From positions 2,232,001 to 2,296,000 of the forward strand of contig NZ_CP029378.1 of assembly GCF_003268675.1 (NCBI RefSeq): a stretch of DNA of 64,000 nucleotides, read 5' to 3'. Shown one piece after another: positions 35,186 to 43,522 of the stretch. The stretch's first letter is position 1; the number at the start of each line of letters is the position of its first letter. This DNA is from Streptomyces bacillaris (GTDB lineage Bacteria > Actinomycetota > Actinomycetes > Streptomycetales > Streptomycetaceae). Under the pieces are notes generated by a model. That model did no database searches. It was not told where the DNA came from and was given only the letters and a program-made list of their open reading frames with translations. A program made the position numbers and the translations under genes.

Positions 35186-35934
35186 GCACCCCTGTGATCT
35201 TCGATCCGATGACGCTGCCGTCGGACGACAACGTCAACTCCTACACCTTCTGCGTGGAGCTGAAGGGGAGCCGGTGGTTCCTGCAGAAGGGGAAGATGAT
35301 CGCCTACTACGGGCAGATCGACTTCGACGGCATCGGGCACGGCCGGTTCGAGCGGCTGGTGCGCTCCAGCTTCCATTCGCCGCTGCACGCGAGCGACTGG
35401 GTGGTGGCCGAGGGCAGCGGGAAGATGCTGCTGGCGGACCGGGCCTTCGACGTCAACTCCTTCGACCTGGACGAGGGGAACCTGACGATCCGGTCGGGGA
35501 ACCTGCTGGCGTTCGACCCGGCGCTCTCGCTGAAGCAGTCGATCGTGCCCGGGTTCGTGACGCTGATCGGTACGGGGAAGTTCGTGGCCGCGTCGAACGG
35601 GCCGGTGGTCTTCATGGAGCCGCCGCTGCGGGTCGACCCGCAGGCGCTGGTGGGGTGGGCCGACTGCCCCTCGCCGTGCCACCACTACGACCACGGTTAC
35701 ATGACGGGCGTGATGGGCGGAATCCGGTCACTGACGGGCATCGGCGGCACCTCGGGCGAAGAGCATCAGTTCGAGTTCGTGGGGGCGGGCACGGTGCTGA
35801 TGCAGTCCAGCGAGGCGCTGATGGCGGAGCAGGCGACGGGTGCGGTGCCGAGCGAACCGGGCGTTCCGGGCGGCGGTTCCGCACCGCGCATGCCCGGCCA
35901 GCTGGGGGACCTCCAACGTCGCTTCGGCTTGTGA
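35182..35934 (+). CDS. AIM24-family protein 3
   Basis: 250 residues, third and most divergent AIM24 paralogue: CVELKGSRWFLQKGKMIAYYG, GSGKMLLADRAFDVNSFDLD, LTIRSGNLLAFDPAL, GTGKFVAASNGPVVFM, EEHQFEFVGAGTVLMQSSE. It carries an insert with clustered Cys/His (WADCPSPCHHYDHGYM) that the other two lack and that could bind a metal. The C-terminal 45 residues are Gly/Pro-rich and disordered-looking. GTG start with GAGGAG upstream. Confidence 0.83.
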   Translation: MSTPVIFDPMTLPSDDNVNSYTFCVELKGSRWFLQKGKMIAYYGQIDFDGIGHGRFERLVRSSFHSPLHASDWVVAEGSGKMLLADRAFDVNSFDLDEGNLTIRSGNLLAFDPALSLKQSIVPGFVTLIGTGKFVAASNGPVVFMEPPLRVDPQALVGWADCPSPCHHYDHGYMTGVMGGIRSLTGIGGTSGEEHQFEFVGAGTVLMQSSEALMAEQATGAVPSEPGVPGGGSAPRMPGQLGDLQRRFGL

Positions 35935-36104
35935 GCGGTAGGCTGCGGAGTGTGACGTCGAACGTCTGCGCCCAGCCGTCGGTCCTTGCCAACATGCCTG
36001 CCGCCTCTCCGGCCCCGCCTGCCGGCGCTCCGGTCCCCCCGGGGTGCCCGCCGTCACACCCGTTAATTTCGTCCGGCTTTCAACTTCTTAGGTAGAATCC
36101 ATAT

Positions 36105-36581
36105 ATGGAGACCGAGACGGCCACCCGCTGGCTGAGCGACACGGAGCAGTGCGCCTGGCGCACCCACCTGGACGTCAGCAGGCTGCTGATGCACCAGTTG
36201 GAGAAGGACCTCCAGCCGTTCGGCCTGACCATGAACGACTACGAGATCCTGGTCAACCTCTCCGAGTCCGAGGACCAGCGGATGCGGATGAGCGACCTCG
36301 CCGCCGCGACCCTGCAGTCCAAGAGCCGGCTCTCGCACCAGATCACCCGCATGGAGACGGCGGGCCTGGTCCGCCGCACCCACTGCGAGTCGGACCGGCG
36401 GGGCCTGTACGCGGTCCTCACCGAGCACGGCGCCGAGACCATGCGCAAGGTCGCCCCGCACCACGTCGAGTCGGTGCGCAACCACTTCATGGACCTGCTC
36501 TCCCCGGAGGCCCTGGCGCAGCTGCACGCGGCGCTGACCCCGATCGCGGAGCACCTGAGGGGGCGGCGGGGGAAGCCGTAG
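36105..36581 (+). CDS. MarR-family transcriptional regulator
   Basis: 158 residues. Winged HTH: NDYEILVNLSESEDQRMRMSDL, SKSRLSHQITRMETAGLV, then wing CESDRRGLYAVLTEHG. The TAGAAT box at 36093-36098 lies 6 bases before the ATG, so it is probably leaderless with an AT-rich start (CCATATATGG). It stands alone between the AIM24 operon and a convergent two-component kinase gene; no target is evident. Confidence 0.88.
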   Translation: METETATRWLSDTEQCAWRTHLDVSRLLMHQLEKDLQPFGLTMNDYEILVNLSESEDQRMRMSDLAAATLQSKSRLSHQITRMETAGLVRRTHCESDRRGLYAVLTEHGAETMRKVAPHHVESVRNHFMDLLSPEALAQLHAALTPIAEHLRGRRGKP

Positions 36582-36730
36582 GGGCGGGGGCCTCAGGCGG
36601 TTCCGCACGGGACGGGGGCGGGCGGCTGCGCACGGCTCCGGTCACGCGGCGCGGCCCTTTGCCCGACGGCGGCCGGGCGGCTGCGCACGGCTCCGGCGGA
36701 CCCGGCGCGGGCCCCGTGTGAGGATTCCGC

Positions 36731-38170
36731 TCACTCCGCGCGGGGCAGCCACAGGCGGAACGCGGCGCCGCCCTCCGGGGCGCGGTGGACCGTGAGGGTC
36801 CCGCCGTGGCGGGCGGCCACGTCGCGGGCGATGGCGAGGCCGAGACCGGCGCCGCCGTCGTCGCGGCTGCGGGCGTCGTCCAGCCGGACGAACCGCTCGA
36901 AGATCCGCTCCCGCTCGTCCTCCGGAACGCCCGCCCCGTCGTCGCGGACCTCCACACGCACGCCGCTCCCGTCGGCCGCCACCGACACCGCGACGAGCCC
37001 CTCGGCATGGCGCTGGGCGTTGTCCAGCAGATTGCCGACCACCCGGGCCACCTGCCCGCGCGACCCGCTCACCTCGTGCGCCGCATCCTCCGCGACCTCC
37101 ACCGTCACCGGGATCCGGTCCCCCGCCCGCTGGGACACCTCCTCGCGGACGAGCGCCCCCACCTCCAGCCGGGCGGCCCCGGGCTTCTCCCCCGCGTCCA
37201 GCCGGGCGAGCAGCAGCAGGTCGGCTGCCAGGGCCTGGAGGCGTACGGTGTCGGCGACCGCGCCCGGGAGGTCCAGCAGCTCCGGGTGGGCCTCGGCCAC
37301 CTCCAGCTGGGTGCGGAGCGAGGCGATCGGGGAGCGCAGCTCGTGGGAGGCGTCCGCGACGAACCGGCGCTGCCGCTCCACGGACGCCTCCAGGACGGTG
37401 AGCGTCTCGTTGGTGGTGCGGGCCAGGGCGGCGATCTCGTCGCGCGAGCCGGGCTCCGGGACGCGGCGGGCCAGGTCCTCGGACGCGGTGATCGCTGCCA
37501 TCTCGCGGCGGATGCCCTCGACGGGCCGCAGCGCGCGCCGGGTCACCAGCCAGGTCACCCCGGCGACGACGGCCAGCAGGACCGGCAGCCCGGTGAGCAT
37601 GGCCCCCCGTACGGTGTCGACGGCCTCCTGCTCGGGGGCGAGCGGGGCGCCCGCATGGACGGTCAGGGTGATGCCGGCGGAGGTGGTGGCCTCGACGGCG
37701 GCGAACCGGTAGTCGGCGTGCTTGCCGTCGACGGTGGCGGTGCCGTCGGAGAGGTCCGGGTCGTCGGAGGAGACCTCGCCGCGCGCGGGCCGCCCGCCGT
37801 CGTCGTCATCATCGTCATCGTCGTCATCGGGCGCGGCGGTGGCGCCCACCGATGCGGAGGGTACGGGGCTGACGCCCGGCGAACGGGTCCCCGAGACGGC
37901 CTGGAGCCCCTTGGAGACGAACACCACCCGCCCCTCCTCGTCGGTCACCTGGACCGGGTGGTCCTCCGCGTCGTCCAGGTCGAGATCCTCGTACCGGGTG
38001 TCCAGGGCGAGCTGCCCGGCCACCTCGCGGGCGGCCACCTCCGCCTGGAGGTCCGCCTGCCCGATCAGGTTGTCCCGCAGGACGAGGAGGACGGCCAGCC
38101 CGGCGGCGACCAGGGCGACGGCGACGACCAGGGTGGCGCCGATGGCGGCCCTGGCCCGTACGGACCTCAT
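36731..38170 (-). CDS. Sensor histidine kinase with poly-Asp sensor loop
   Basis: 479 residues, OmpR-partner type. Helix at about 11-31, extracytoplasmic sensor about 32-187, helix at 188-209, HAMP to about 262, then HisKA with His276 in FVADASHELRSPIASLR, N box NLLDNAQRH, and G boxes DDGAGVP and GAGLGLAIA. The sensor contains ten consecutive Asp (115-124) plus further acidic patches (EDLDLDDAED), while the neighbouring divergent PepSY protein has matching Asp runs. I infer a response to cations or cationic peptides. Coupled by ATGA overlap to the regulator gene upstream. Confidence 0.9.
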   Translation of the reverse strand: MRSVRARAAIGATLVVAVALVAAGLAVLLVLRDNLIGQADLQAEVAAREVAGQLALDTRYEDLDLDDAEDHPVQVTDEEGRVVFVSKGLQAVSGTRSPGVSPVPSASVGATAAPDDDDDDDDDDGGRPARGEVSSDDPDLSDGTATVDGKHADYRFAAVEATTSAGITLTVHAGAPLAPEQEAVDTVRGAMLTGLPVLLAVVAGVTWLVTRRALRPVEGIRREMAAITASEDLARRVPEPGSRDEIAALARTTNETLTVLEASVERQRRFVADASHELRSPIASLRTQLEVAEAHPELLDLPGAVADTVRLQALAADLLLLARLDAGEKPGAARLEVGALVREEVSQRAGDRIPVTVEVAEDAAHEVSGSRGQVARVVGNLLDNAQRHAEGLVAVSVAADGSGVRVEVRDDGAGVPEDERERIFERFVRLDDARSRDDGGAGLGLAIARDVAARHGGTLTVHRAPEGGAAFRLWLPRAE

Positions 38171-38835
38171 CCCGCCTCCAGGCGGTAGCCGGCGCCACGC
38201 ACCGTACGGATGGAAGCAGCGCCCAACTTGCGGCGGAGGGTGGAGATGTAGACCTCCACGATGTTCGGGTCGCCGTCGTAGGCGAAGTCCCAGACGTGCT
38301 CCAGGATCTCCGCCTTGCTGACCACCTGCCCGGCGCGCAGGGCGAGTTGCTCCAGGACCGCGAACTCCTTGGCGGTGAGGGCGTATTCGTCCCCGCCCCG
38401 GTGGACGCGGCGGGCGGCGGTGTCGATACGGAGGGACCCGACGGTCAGCACGGGCGCGGCGGTCCCGGCGCCCCTCCGCCGCAGCAGGGCCCGCACCCGG
38501 GCCACCAGCACGACATAGCTGAAGGGCTTGGTCAGATAGTCGTCCGCGCCCGTGTCGAGCCCCTCGGCCTCGTCGTACTCGCCGTCCTTTGCGGTCAGCA
38601 TGAGGATCGGCACCTCGTGCCCGGCGGCGCGCAGGGCCCCGCAGACCCGGTAGCCGTTCATGCCGGGCAGCATGATGTCGAGGATGACCAGGTCGTAGCC
38701 GCCCTCGCTCGCGCGGTGCAGCCCTTCGAGCCCGTCGTGCACGACGTCCACGGCGAAGCCCTCGGCGGTGAGTCCCCGGGCGAGGGACACCGCGAGACGC
38801 TTCTCGTCCTCCACGATCAACAGGCGCATGCGCAC
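38167..38835 (-). CDS. OmpR/PhoB-type response regulator
   Basis: 222 residues. Receiver about 1-118 with Glu9/Asp10/Glu11, phosphoacceptor Asp53 in LVILDIMLPGMNGYRV, and Lys in LTKPFSY. C-terminal winged helix about 130-220: VHRGGDEYALTAKEFAVLEQL, then EILEHVWDFAYDGDPNIVEVYISTLRRKLG. It overlaps its kinase gene by 4 bases and is divergent from the PepSY gene. CTTCAGG repeats at 10-11 base spacing in the shared intergenic region fit its binding mode. Confidence 0.93.
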   Translation of the reverse strand: MRMRLLIVEDEKRLAVSLARGLTAEGFAVDVVHDGLEGLHRASEGGYDLVILDIMLPGMNGYRVCGALRAAGHEVPILMLTAKDGEYDEAEGLDTGADDYLTKPFSYVVLVARVRALLRRRGAGTAAPVLTVGSLRIDTAARRVHRGGDEYALTAKEFAVLEQLALRAGQVVSKAEILEHVWDFAYDGDPNIVEVYISTLRRKLGAASIRTVRGAGYRLEAG

Positions 38836-38848
38836 AGCCTCGCAAACT

Positions 38849-38890
38849 CCACCTGAAGACGCCTTCAGGTGGCTTCAGGCTGCGTTCAGC
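38849..38890. promoter_or_regulatory. CTTCAGG repeat operator between regulator and PepSY gene
   Basis: CCACCTGAAG at 38849-38858 and its exact complement at 38863-38872 form an inverted repeat. From 38863, CTTCAGG recurs at 38873 (10 bases on) and as GTTCAGC at 38884 (11 bases on). Direct repeats one helical turn apart are the usual OmpR-family site. It lies 14 bases from the regulator start and about 58 bases from the PepSY start. Confidence 0.75.
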
Positions 38891-38947
38891 AAGCGGTCGG
38901 CAGTGTGGATCCCGTCGAACAGCACGCAGCTCTCGGGGAGGAACCTC

Positions 38948-39643
38948 ATGAAGCGCAACGCCACCATCGCAGCGATCACCGCGGCGGTCCTGATCGGCGG
39001 CACGGCCGCCGCCACCGTGGCCTTCGCGGACGACGACGGCGACCGCCGCCCGGCCACGACGACCCAGCAGCCGACGACGACCGGCAAGGACACGGACGAC
39101 CGGAACGACGACCGCTCCCCCGCCACCGGGACCACCACCATCACGCTGGACCAGGCGGTGGCGGCGGCCCTGAAGAGCGTCCCGGGCACGGTCCCCGAGG
39201 CCGAGCTGGACGACGACGATGACGACCACGACGGCCGTACGGTCTGGGAGCTGGACGTCCACGGCTCCGACAAGAAGTGGCACGACATCACGGTGGACGC
39301 CACCACCGGCAAGGTCCTGAAGACCCGCGAGGACGACGACAACGACGACCGCGACCGCCACGCCCCCCGCTCCGCCCCCGTCACCCTGAACGCGGCGGCC
39401 GACGCGGCCCTGAAGACCGCCCCGGGCCGCATCACCTCGATCGACCTGGACGACGATGACGATGACGACGACGGCCGCCGGGGCAACGTCCTGCGCTGGG
39501 ACGTCGACATCACCGGCAAGGACGGCAAGAACCACGAACTGAAGGTCGACGCCAAGACCGGCAAGGTCACGGTGGACCGGGACGACGACGGCGACGACGA
39601 CCGGGACGACCACGACGACGCGGACGACCGGAACGACGACTGA
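38948..39643 (+). CDS. Exported double-PepSY protein with Asp tracts
   Basis: 231 residues. Signal peptide NATIAAITAAVLIGGTAAATVAFA, mature from about 28. Two tandem PepSY-like repeats (about 62-130 and 143-212), each built alike: TITLDQAVAAALKSVPG / PVTLNAAADAALKTAPG, then an Asp run (88-93 and 167-175), then ITVDATTGKVL / LKVDAKTGKVT. The C-terminus is nearly all Asp/Arg. PepSY domains often bind peptides or inhibit proteases. The acidic runs look fit for calcium or cationic ligands (inference). GGGAGG about 7 bases before ATG. Divergent from, and likely controlled by, the adjacent two-component system. Confidence 0.87.
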   Translation: MKRNATIAAITAAVLIGGTAAATVAFADDDGDRRPATTTQQPTTTGKDTDDRNDDRSPATGTTTITLDQAVAAALKSVPGTVPEAELDDDDDDHDGRTVWELDVHGSDKKWHDITVDATTGKVLKTREDDDNDDRDRHAPRSAPVTLNAAADAALKTAPGRITSIDLDDDDDDDDGRRGNVLRWDVDITGKDGKNHELKVDAKTGKVTVDRDDDGDDDRDDHDDADDRNDD

Positions 39644-39666
39644 CGCACCGCCCCACCCCCGGGCCG

Positions 39667-39696
39667 GGCCCCGTACCGCTGCAGCGGTACGGGGCC
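39667..39696. terminator. 30-bp perfect palindrome terminator
   Basis: GGCCCCGTACCGCTG followed by its exact complement, centred on CTGCAG, between the convergent PepSY gene and the small minus-strand gene. It works for both directions. Confidence 0.8.
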
Positions 39697-39714
39697 TGGC
39701 CGCACCCGGCGCCC

Positions 39715-39891
39715 CTACTCGTCGTTCTTGGGCCGCAGGACGAAGCCGTCGGCGGTGATGTCCTTGCGGTCGGCCGTGTCATACACACGCCACGGCCCCG
39801 TCAGGTTCTCCGGGTCTTCCGGCGCGACAACGCCCGGAATGCCGAGCCGCTGCAACACGCTGTCGACCTGTCGGGCCTGTTCCGCGTCCAT
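39715..39891 (-). CDS. Small hypothetical protein
   Basis: 58 residues from the ATG at 39891 (MDAEQARQVDSVLQRLGIPG); GTAGGTGA lies about 7 bases upstream. The rest reads PENLTGPWRVYDTADRKDI, TADGFVLRPKNDE. It is acidic and soluble. Not recognised. It resembles small orphan proteins found beside toxin-immunity genes, but that is context only. The longer frame to 39957 adds an Arg/Pro-rich N-terminus I do not trust. Confidence 0.6.
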   Translation of the reverse strand: MDAEQARQVDSVLQRLGIPGVVAPEDPENLTGPWRVYDTADRKDITADGFVLRPKNDE

Positions 39892-39998
39892 GGGGTCACC
39901 TACCGTCGTATGCGGGCAGCCATGCCGAGGCGGCCCCGGAGCACGAAGCCTTCCCACCTCCGCCTGCCGCCCGGCAAACCCCTTTCAGGAGTCCACAG

Positions 39999-40376
39999 AT
40001 GAGCTACGACCTGGCGTTCTGGCAGGAGAACCAGGAAATCGACGCCTCCGAAGCCTTCCGGAAATATGACGCGATGACCGACGGCGCATCGGGGGTCTTT
40101 GCGGAGAGCGAGAACGTCAGAGCCTTCCACCGGGCCCTGAGGGACATCCACCCCGACCTCACCATCGAGAATGCGGAAATGTCCCCGTGGACTTCTCCCG
40201 TGTACGGCAACGGGGAATGCGTCCTGGTGACCATCGCCTGGTCCAGGAAGGATGAGCTGGTGGAGGGTCTCATCCCCTTGGCACGGAAGCACGGCCTTCT
40301 GACGTACGACCCTCAGCAAGAGGAAGTACACCAGCAGCCGCCACAGCTCCTGAAGCCACCGAGGACCGACCAGTGA
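39999..40376 (+). CDS. Hypothetical protein, possible immunity-type
   Basis: 125 residues, soluble, not firmly recognised. The opening MSYDLAFWQENQEIDASEAF resembles small proteins seen around polymorphic toxins (MSYDLAVW-type openings). Central part: FHRALRDIHPDLTIENAEMSPW, ECVLVTIAWSRKDELVEG. GC of wobble positions is lower than in flanking genes, with several A/T-ending codons near the start, which hints at transfer. Stop overlaps the next start by 4 bases, so the two genes work together. Confidence 0.65.
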   Translation: MSYDLAFWQENQEIDASEAFRKYDAMTDGASGVFAESENVRAFHRALRDIHPDLTIENAEMSPWTSPVYGNGECVLVTIAWSRKDELVEGLIPLARKHGLLTYDPQQEEVHQQPPQLLKPPRTDQ

Positions 40377-41041
40377 TCAGTTGCGAACAGGCCGCCGAAC
40401 TGGCCAGTAAGTACGTGGAGGAGGACCCCCGCAACAGTGCGGTGGAGCTGGTGCCCATCGACGGTCATTCGGCCGTGGTGGGGAACTACGCCTACTTCGG
40501 CTACCAGGACCGCCGGTATCTGGAGACCGGCGACCCGTCCTTCATGGTGATCGGGATCGGTCCCGTCCGGGTCGATCTGGTGACGGGTGAGTGCACGACG
40601 CTCGGTGCCGTGGAAGCCGCGGAGATGGATCTGTTCGAGACCGATGAACTCGCTCTCCTCGGTCCGGGCGGGTGGCGGATCGTCCCGCCCGACCTCATGG
40701 ATGCCTGGCGGGCGGCGTTCGGCCGGGAGCCGTACGCCGCAGATCTGTCGGTGGCCTGCCCCGGGTGCGGGATGGCCGATCTCCACCGCTGGTACCGCAA
40801 CGACGGTCCGCTGGACGCGGTCATCGACGGGGTCCGTGCCGTGGCCTACGCCTGGCGGACGGAGTGGTGCGCCTCGTGCCACCTGTGCTGCGAGGACGGG
40901 GACAGCTTCCTGCCTGAAGGCTGGGAGTCGCCGTACGAGGTGCCCGAGGCGTACGAGATGAAGTTCGCCCCGCGGTACATCGAAGCCGCCCGCCAGGCCA
41001 AGTACGCGGCCGATGAGGGACGTCCGCCTCAGGACCGCTGA
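40373..41041 (+). CDS. Imm35 (YrhB)-like protein with cysteine-rich C-terminus
   Basis: 222 residues. The N-terminal 80 residues match the Imm35/YrhB immunity fold: AAELASKYVEEDP, GNYAYFGYQDRRYLETGDPSF, GIGPVRVDLVTGECTTLG. The C-terminal half has two Cys pairs, CPGC (129, 132) and CASCHLCC (166, 169, 172, 173), spaced as in a zinc-binding module. I infer an orphan immunity or regulatory protein; no toxin gene is visible nearby. GTG start overlaps the stop of the preceding gene. Confidence 0.72.
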   Translation: MISCEQAAELASKYVEEDPRNSAVELVPIDGHSAVVGNYAYFGYQDRRYLETGDPSFMVIGIGPVRVDLVTGECTTLGAVEAAEMDLFETDELALLGPGGWRIVPPDLMDAWRAAFGREPYAADLSVACPGCGMADLHRWYRNDGPLDAVIDGVRAVAYAWRTEWCASCHLCCEDGDSFLPEGWESPYEVPEAYEMKFAPRYIEAARQAKYAADEGRPPQDR

Positions 41042-41113
41042 CGGGAAGGTGACCGTGCCAGGCTTCCCGCTGTACCGGCGGAGGAGGACCGGCGCGACCG
41101 GCGGCCCTGTACC

Positions 41114-41159
41114 GACGGAGGCCTCCGGAGCGGCGTGTGCCGCTCCGGAGGCCTCCGTC
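41114..41159. terminator. 21-bp stem terminator after meaB
   Basis: Perfect 21-bp stem, 41114-41134 with 41139-41159, tetraloop GTGT, built from the repeated word GGAGGCCTCC. It lies directly after the meaB stop and 73 bases after the convergent Imm35-like gene, ending both transcripts. Confidence 0.88.
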
Positions 41160-41166
41160 ACGTTGC

Positions 41167-42135
41167 TCACCCCTCCCCCGTGACCCCCGCCACCAGCTCG
41201 TCCGCCGCCGCGTACGGGTCCAGGTTCCCCGCCACGATCTGCTCGGCCAGGGACTGGAGGCGGCGGTCGCCCCTCAGGTCGGCGATCTTCTCTCGGAGGG
41301 TTGTCACCGCGATGGTTTCCACCTCGTGGGCCGCTCGGGCCGTGCGGCGGGCGGCGAGGACGCCGTGCTCCTCCATCCAAGCGCGGTGCTTCTCCAGGGC
41401 CTCCACGACCTCGTCGACGCCTTCGCCGCGGGCGGCGACCGTCTTGACGATCGGGGGGCGCCAGTCGCCGGGGGCGCGGGACTCGCCCAGGCCCAGCATG
41501 TGGTTCAGCTCGCGGGCGGTGGCGTCGGCGCCGTCGCGGTCGGCCTTGTTGACCACGTAGACGTCACCGATCTCCAGGATCCCGGCCTTGGCCGCCTGGA
41601 TGCCGTCGCCCATGCCGGGGGCGAGGAGGACGACGGAGGTGTCGGCCTGGGAGGCGATCTCCACCTCGGACTGGCCGACGCCCACCGTCTCGACCAGGAC
41701 CACGTCGCAGCCCGCCGCGTCCAGGACCCGGATGGCCTGCGGGGCGGCCCAGGCGAGGCCGCCCAGGTGGCCGCGGGTGGCCATGGAGCGGATGTAGACG
41801 CCGGGGTCGGAGGCGTGGTCCGACATCCGGACCCGGTCGCCCAGCAGGGCGCCGCCGGAGAACGGGGAGGACGGGTCGACGGCGAGGACGCCGACCCGCT
41901 TGCCCGCCCGGCGGTAGGCGGAGACCAGGGCGGAGGTGGAGGTGGACTTGCCGACGCCCGGCGAGCCCGTCAGCCCGACGACGTACGCATGACCCGCCAG
42001 CGGGGCCAGTGCGGCCATCACCTCGCGCAGCTGCGGGGACGCACCCTCCACCAGCGAGATCAGCCGGGCCACCGCACGCGGCCTGCCTGCTCGCGCCTGC
42101 TCGACCAGCGTGGGGACGTCCACGTCCACGTTCAC
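41167..42135 (-). CDS. meaB: MeaB-type G-protein chaperone of B12-dependent mutase
   Basis: P-loop GTPase of 322 residues that guards and loads adenosylcobalamin-dependent acyl-CoA mutases. Walker A GLTGSPGVGKST (about 54-65), switch/base-III region VLAVDPSSPFSGGALLGDRVRM, Walker B VVLVETVGVGQSE, and base-recognition NKADRDGA. C-terminal helices provide the dimer arm. It follows the thiolase gene by 36 bases on the same strand. Its partner may be methylmalonyl-CoA mutase, whose genes are not here, or the IcmA encoded 17 kb away. Confidence 0.93.
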   Translation of the reverse strand: MNVDVDVPTLVEQARAGRPRAVARLISLVEGASPQLREVMAALAPLAGHAYVVGLTGSPGVGKSTSTSALVSAYRRAGKRVGVLAVDPSSPFSGGALLGDRVRMSDHASDPGVYIRSMATRGHLGGLAWAAPQAIRVLDAAGCDVVLVETVGVGQSEVEIASQADTSVVLLAPGMGDGIQAAKAGILEIGDVYVVNKADRDGADATARELNHMLGLGESRAPGDWRPPIVKTVAARGEGVDEVVEALEKHRAWMEEHGVLAARRTARAAHEVETIAVTTLREKIADLRGDRRLQSLAEQIVAGNLDPYAAADELVAGVTGEG

Positions 42136-42171
42136 CGCTCCGTTCTCGCCTTGCCTCGTGTCGTTACGGTG

Positions 42172-43377
42172 TTACTTGCCCGGGACGCGGATGATCAACG
42201 CGTCGCCCTGGCCGCCGCCGCCGCAGAGCGCCGCCGCGCCCATGCCGCCGCCGCGCCGCTTCAGCTCCAGCGCCAGGTGCAGGACCAGACGGGCGCCGGA
42301 CATGCCGATCGGGTGGCCGAGCGCGATGGCCCCGCCGTTGACGTTGACCTTGTCCGGGGTGACGCCCAGGTCCTTCATGGACTGGACGGCGACGGCCGCG
42401 AACGCCTCGTTGATCTCGATCAGGTCGAGGTCGTCCACGGTCAGGCCGTCCTTCTTCAGGGCGTGCCGGATCGCGTTGGAGGGCTGCGACTGGAGGGAGT
42501 TGTCGGGGCCCGCGACGTTGCCGTGGGCGCCGATCTCGGCGATCCACTCCAGGCCCAGCTCCTGCGCCTTGGCCTTGCTCATGACGACGACCGCGGCGGC
42601 CCCGTCGGAGATCTGCGAGGCGGTGCCCGCGGTGATCGTGCCGTCCTTGGTGAAGGCCGGGCGCAGCTTGCCGAGGGACTCGACCGTCGTCTCCGGGCGG
42701 ATGCCCTCGTCCTGCGAGAAGAGGACCGGGTCGCCCTTGCGCTGCGGGATCTCCACCGGGGTGATCTCGGCCTCGAAGAGCCCGTTCTTCCGGGCGGCGG
42801 CGGCCCGCTGGTGGGAGAGGGCGCCGATCTCGTCCTGGGCGGCGCGGTCCAGGCCCAGGCGGCCGTTGTGCTTCTCGGTGGACTCGCCCATGGGGATGTT
42901 CTCGTACGCGTCGGTGAGACCGTCGTACGCCATCGAGTCGAGCATCTCGATCGCGCCGTACTTGTACCCCTCGCGGGACTTGGGGAGCAGGTGCGGGGCG
43001 TTGGTCATGGACTCCTGGCCGCCCGCGACCACGACGTCGAACTCCCCGGCGCGGATGAGCTGGTCGGCCAGGGCGATGGCGTCGAGCCCGGAGAGACAGA
43101 CCTTGTTGACGGTGAGGGCGGGCACGTTCATCGGGATGCCGGCCTTGACTGCGGCCTGCCGGGCGGGGATCTGGCCCGCGCCCGCCTGGAGCACCTGGCC
43201 CATGATCACGTACTGGACCTGGTCGCCGCCGATCCCGGCCCGGTCCAGGGCCGCCTTGATCGCGACCCCGCCGAGGTCGGCCGCGGAGAAACTCTTGAGC
43301 GAGCCGAGGAGACGGCCCATGGGCGTCCGGGCGCCCGCGACGATCACTGAGGTGGTGGTACCGGTCGTTGCTGGCAT
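42172..43377 (-). CDS. Acetyl-CoA C-acetyltransferase (thiolase)
   Basis: Condenses two acetyl-CoA to acetoacetyl-CoA or does the reverse. 401 residues from the ATG at 43377, which has AAGGGG 8 bases upstream; a GTG two codons earlier is less likely. Catalytic Cys94 in [14 protein letters not shown], loop [11 protein letters not shown], His in [13 protein letters not shown], and second Cys in [14 protein letters not shown]. The lack of long-chain features suggests a biosynthetic AtoB-type enzyme. In an operon with meaB, divergent from mce. Confidence 0.93.
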   Translation of the reverse strand: MPATTGTTTSVIVAGARTPMGRLLGSLKSFSAADLGGVAIKAALDRAGIGGDQVQYVIMGQVLQAGAGQIPARQAAVKAGIPMNVPALTVNKVCLSGLDAIALADQLIRAGEFDVVVAGGQESMTNAPHLLPKSREGYKYGAIEMLDSMAYDGLTDAYENIPMGESTEKHNGRLGLDRAAQDEIGALSHQRAAAARKNGLFEAEITPVEIPQRKGDPVLFSQDEGIRPETTVESLGKLRPAFTKDGTITAGTASQISDGAAAVVVMSKAKAQELGLEWIAEIGAHGNVAGPDNSLQSQPSNAIRHALKKDGLTVDDLDLIEINEAFAAVAVQSMKDLGVTPDKVNVNGGAIALGHPIGMSGARLVLHLALELKRRGGGMGAAALCGGGGQGDALIIRVPGK

Positions 43378-43522
43378 GGGCACGGCCCCTTGGGATCGGA
43401 TGTGAACGAGGGTTTACCTGAATGTACTGAGCGCTCCCGCGCCCGTCATCCGGCTACCGGTGTGACGGCGCGCACGTTGCGTAACCATGGCGGGGGCCGG
43501 AGCGCGGAGCCATGCTGAAAAC

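Noticed and set aside
39001..39643. Asp-rich coding considered a frameshift or junk
   Set aside because: The reading frame keeps a signal peptide and two orderly PepSY repeats, and has a good ribosome-binding site.
41114..41159. 21-bp inverted repeat considered as a transposon end
   Set aside because: It is a hairpin with a 4-base loop between convergent genes and no transposase is present; terminator fits.
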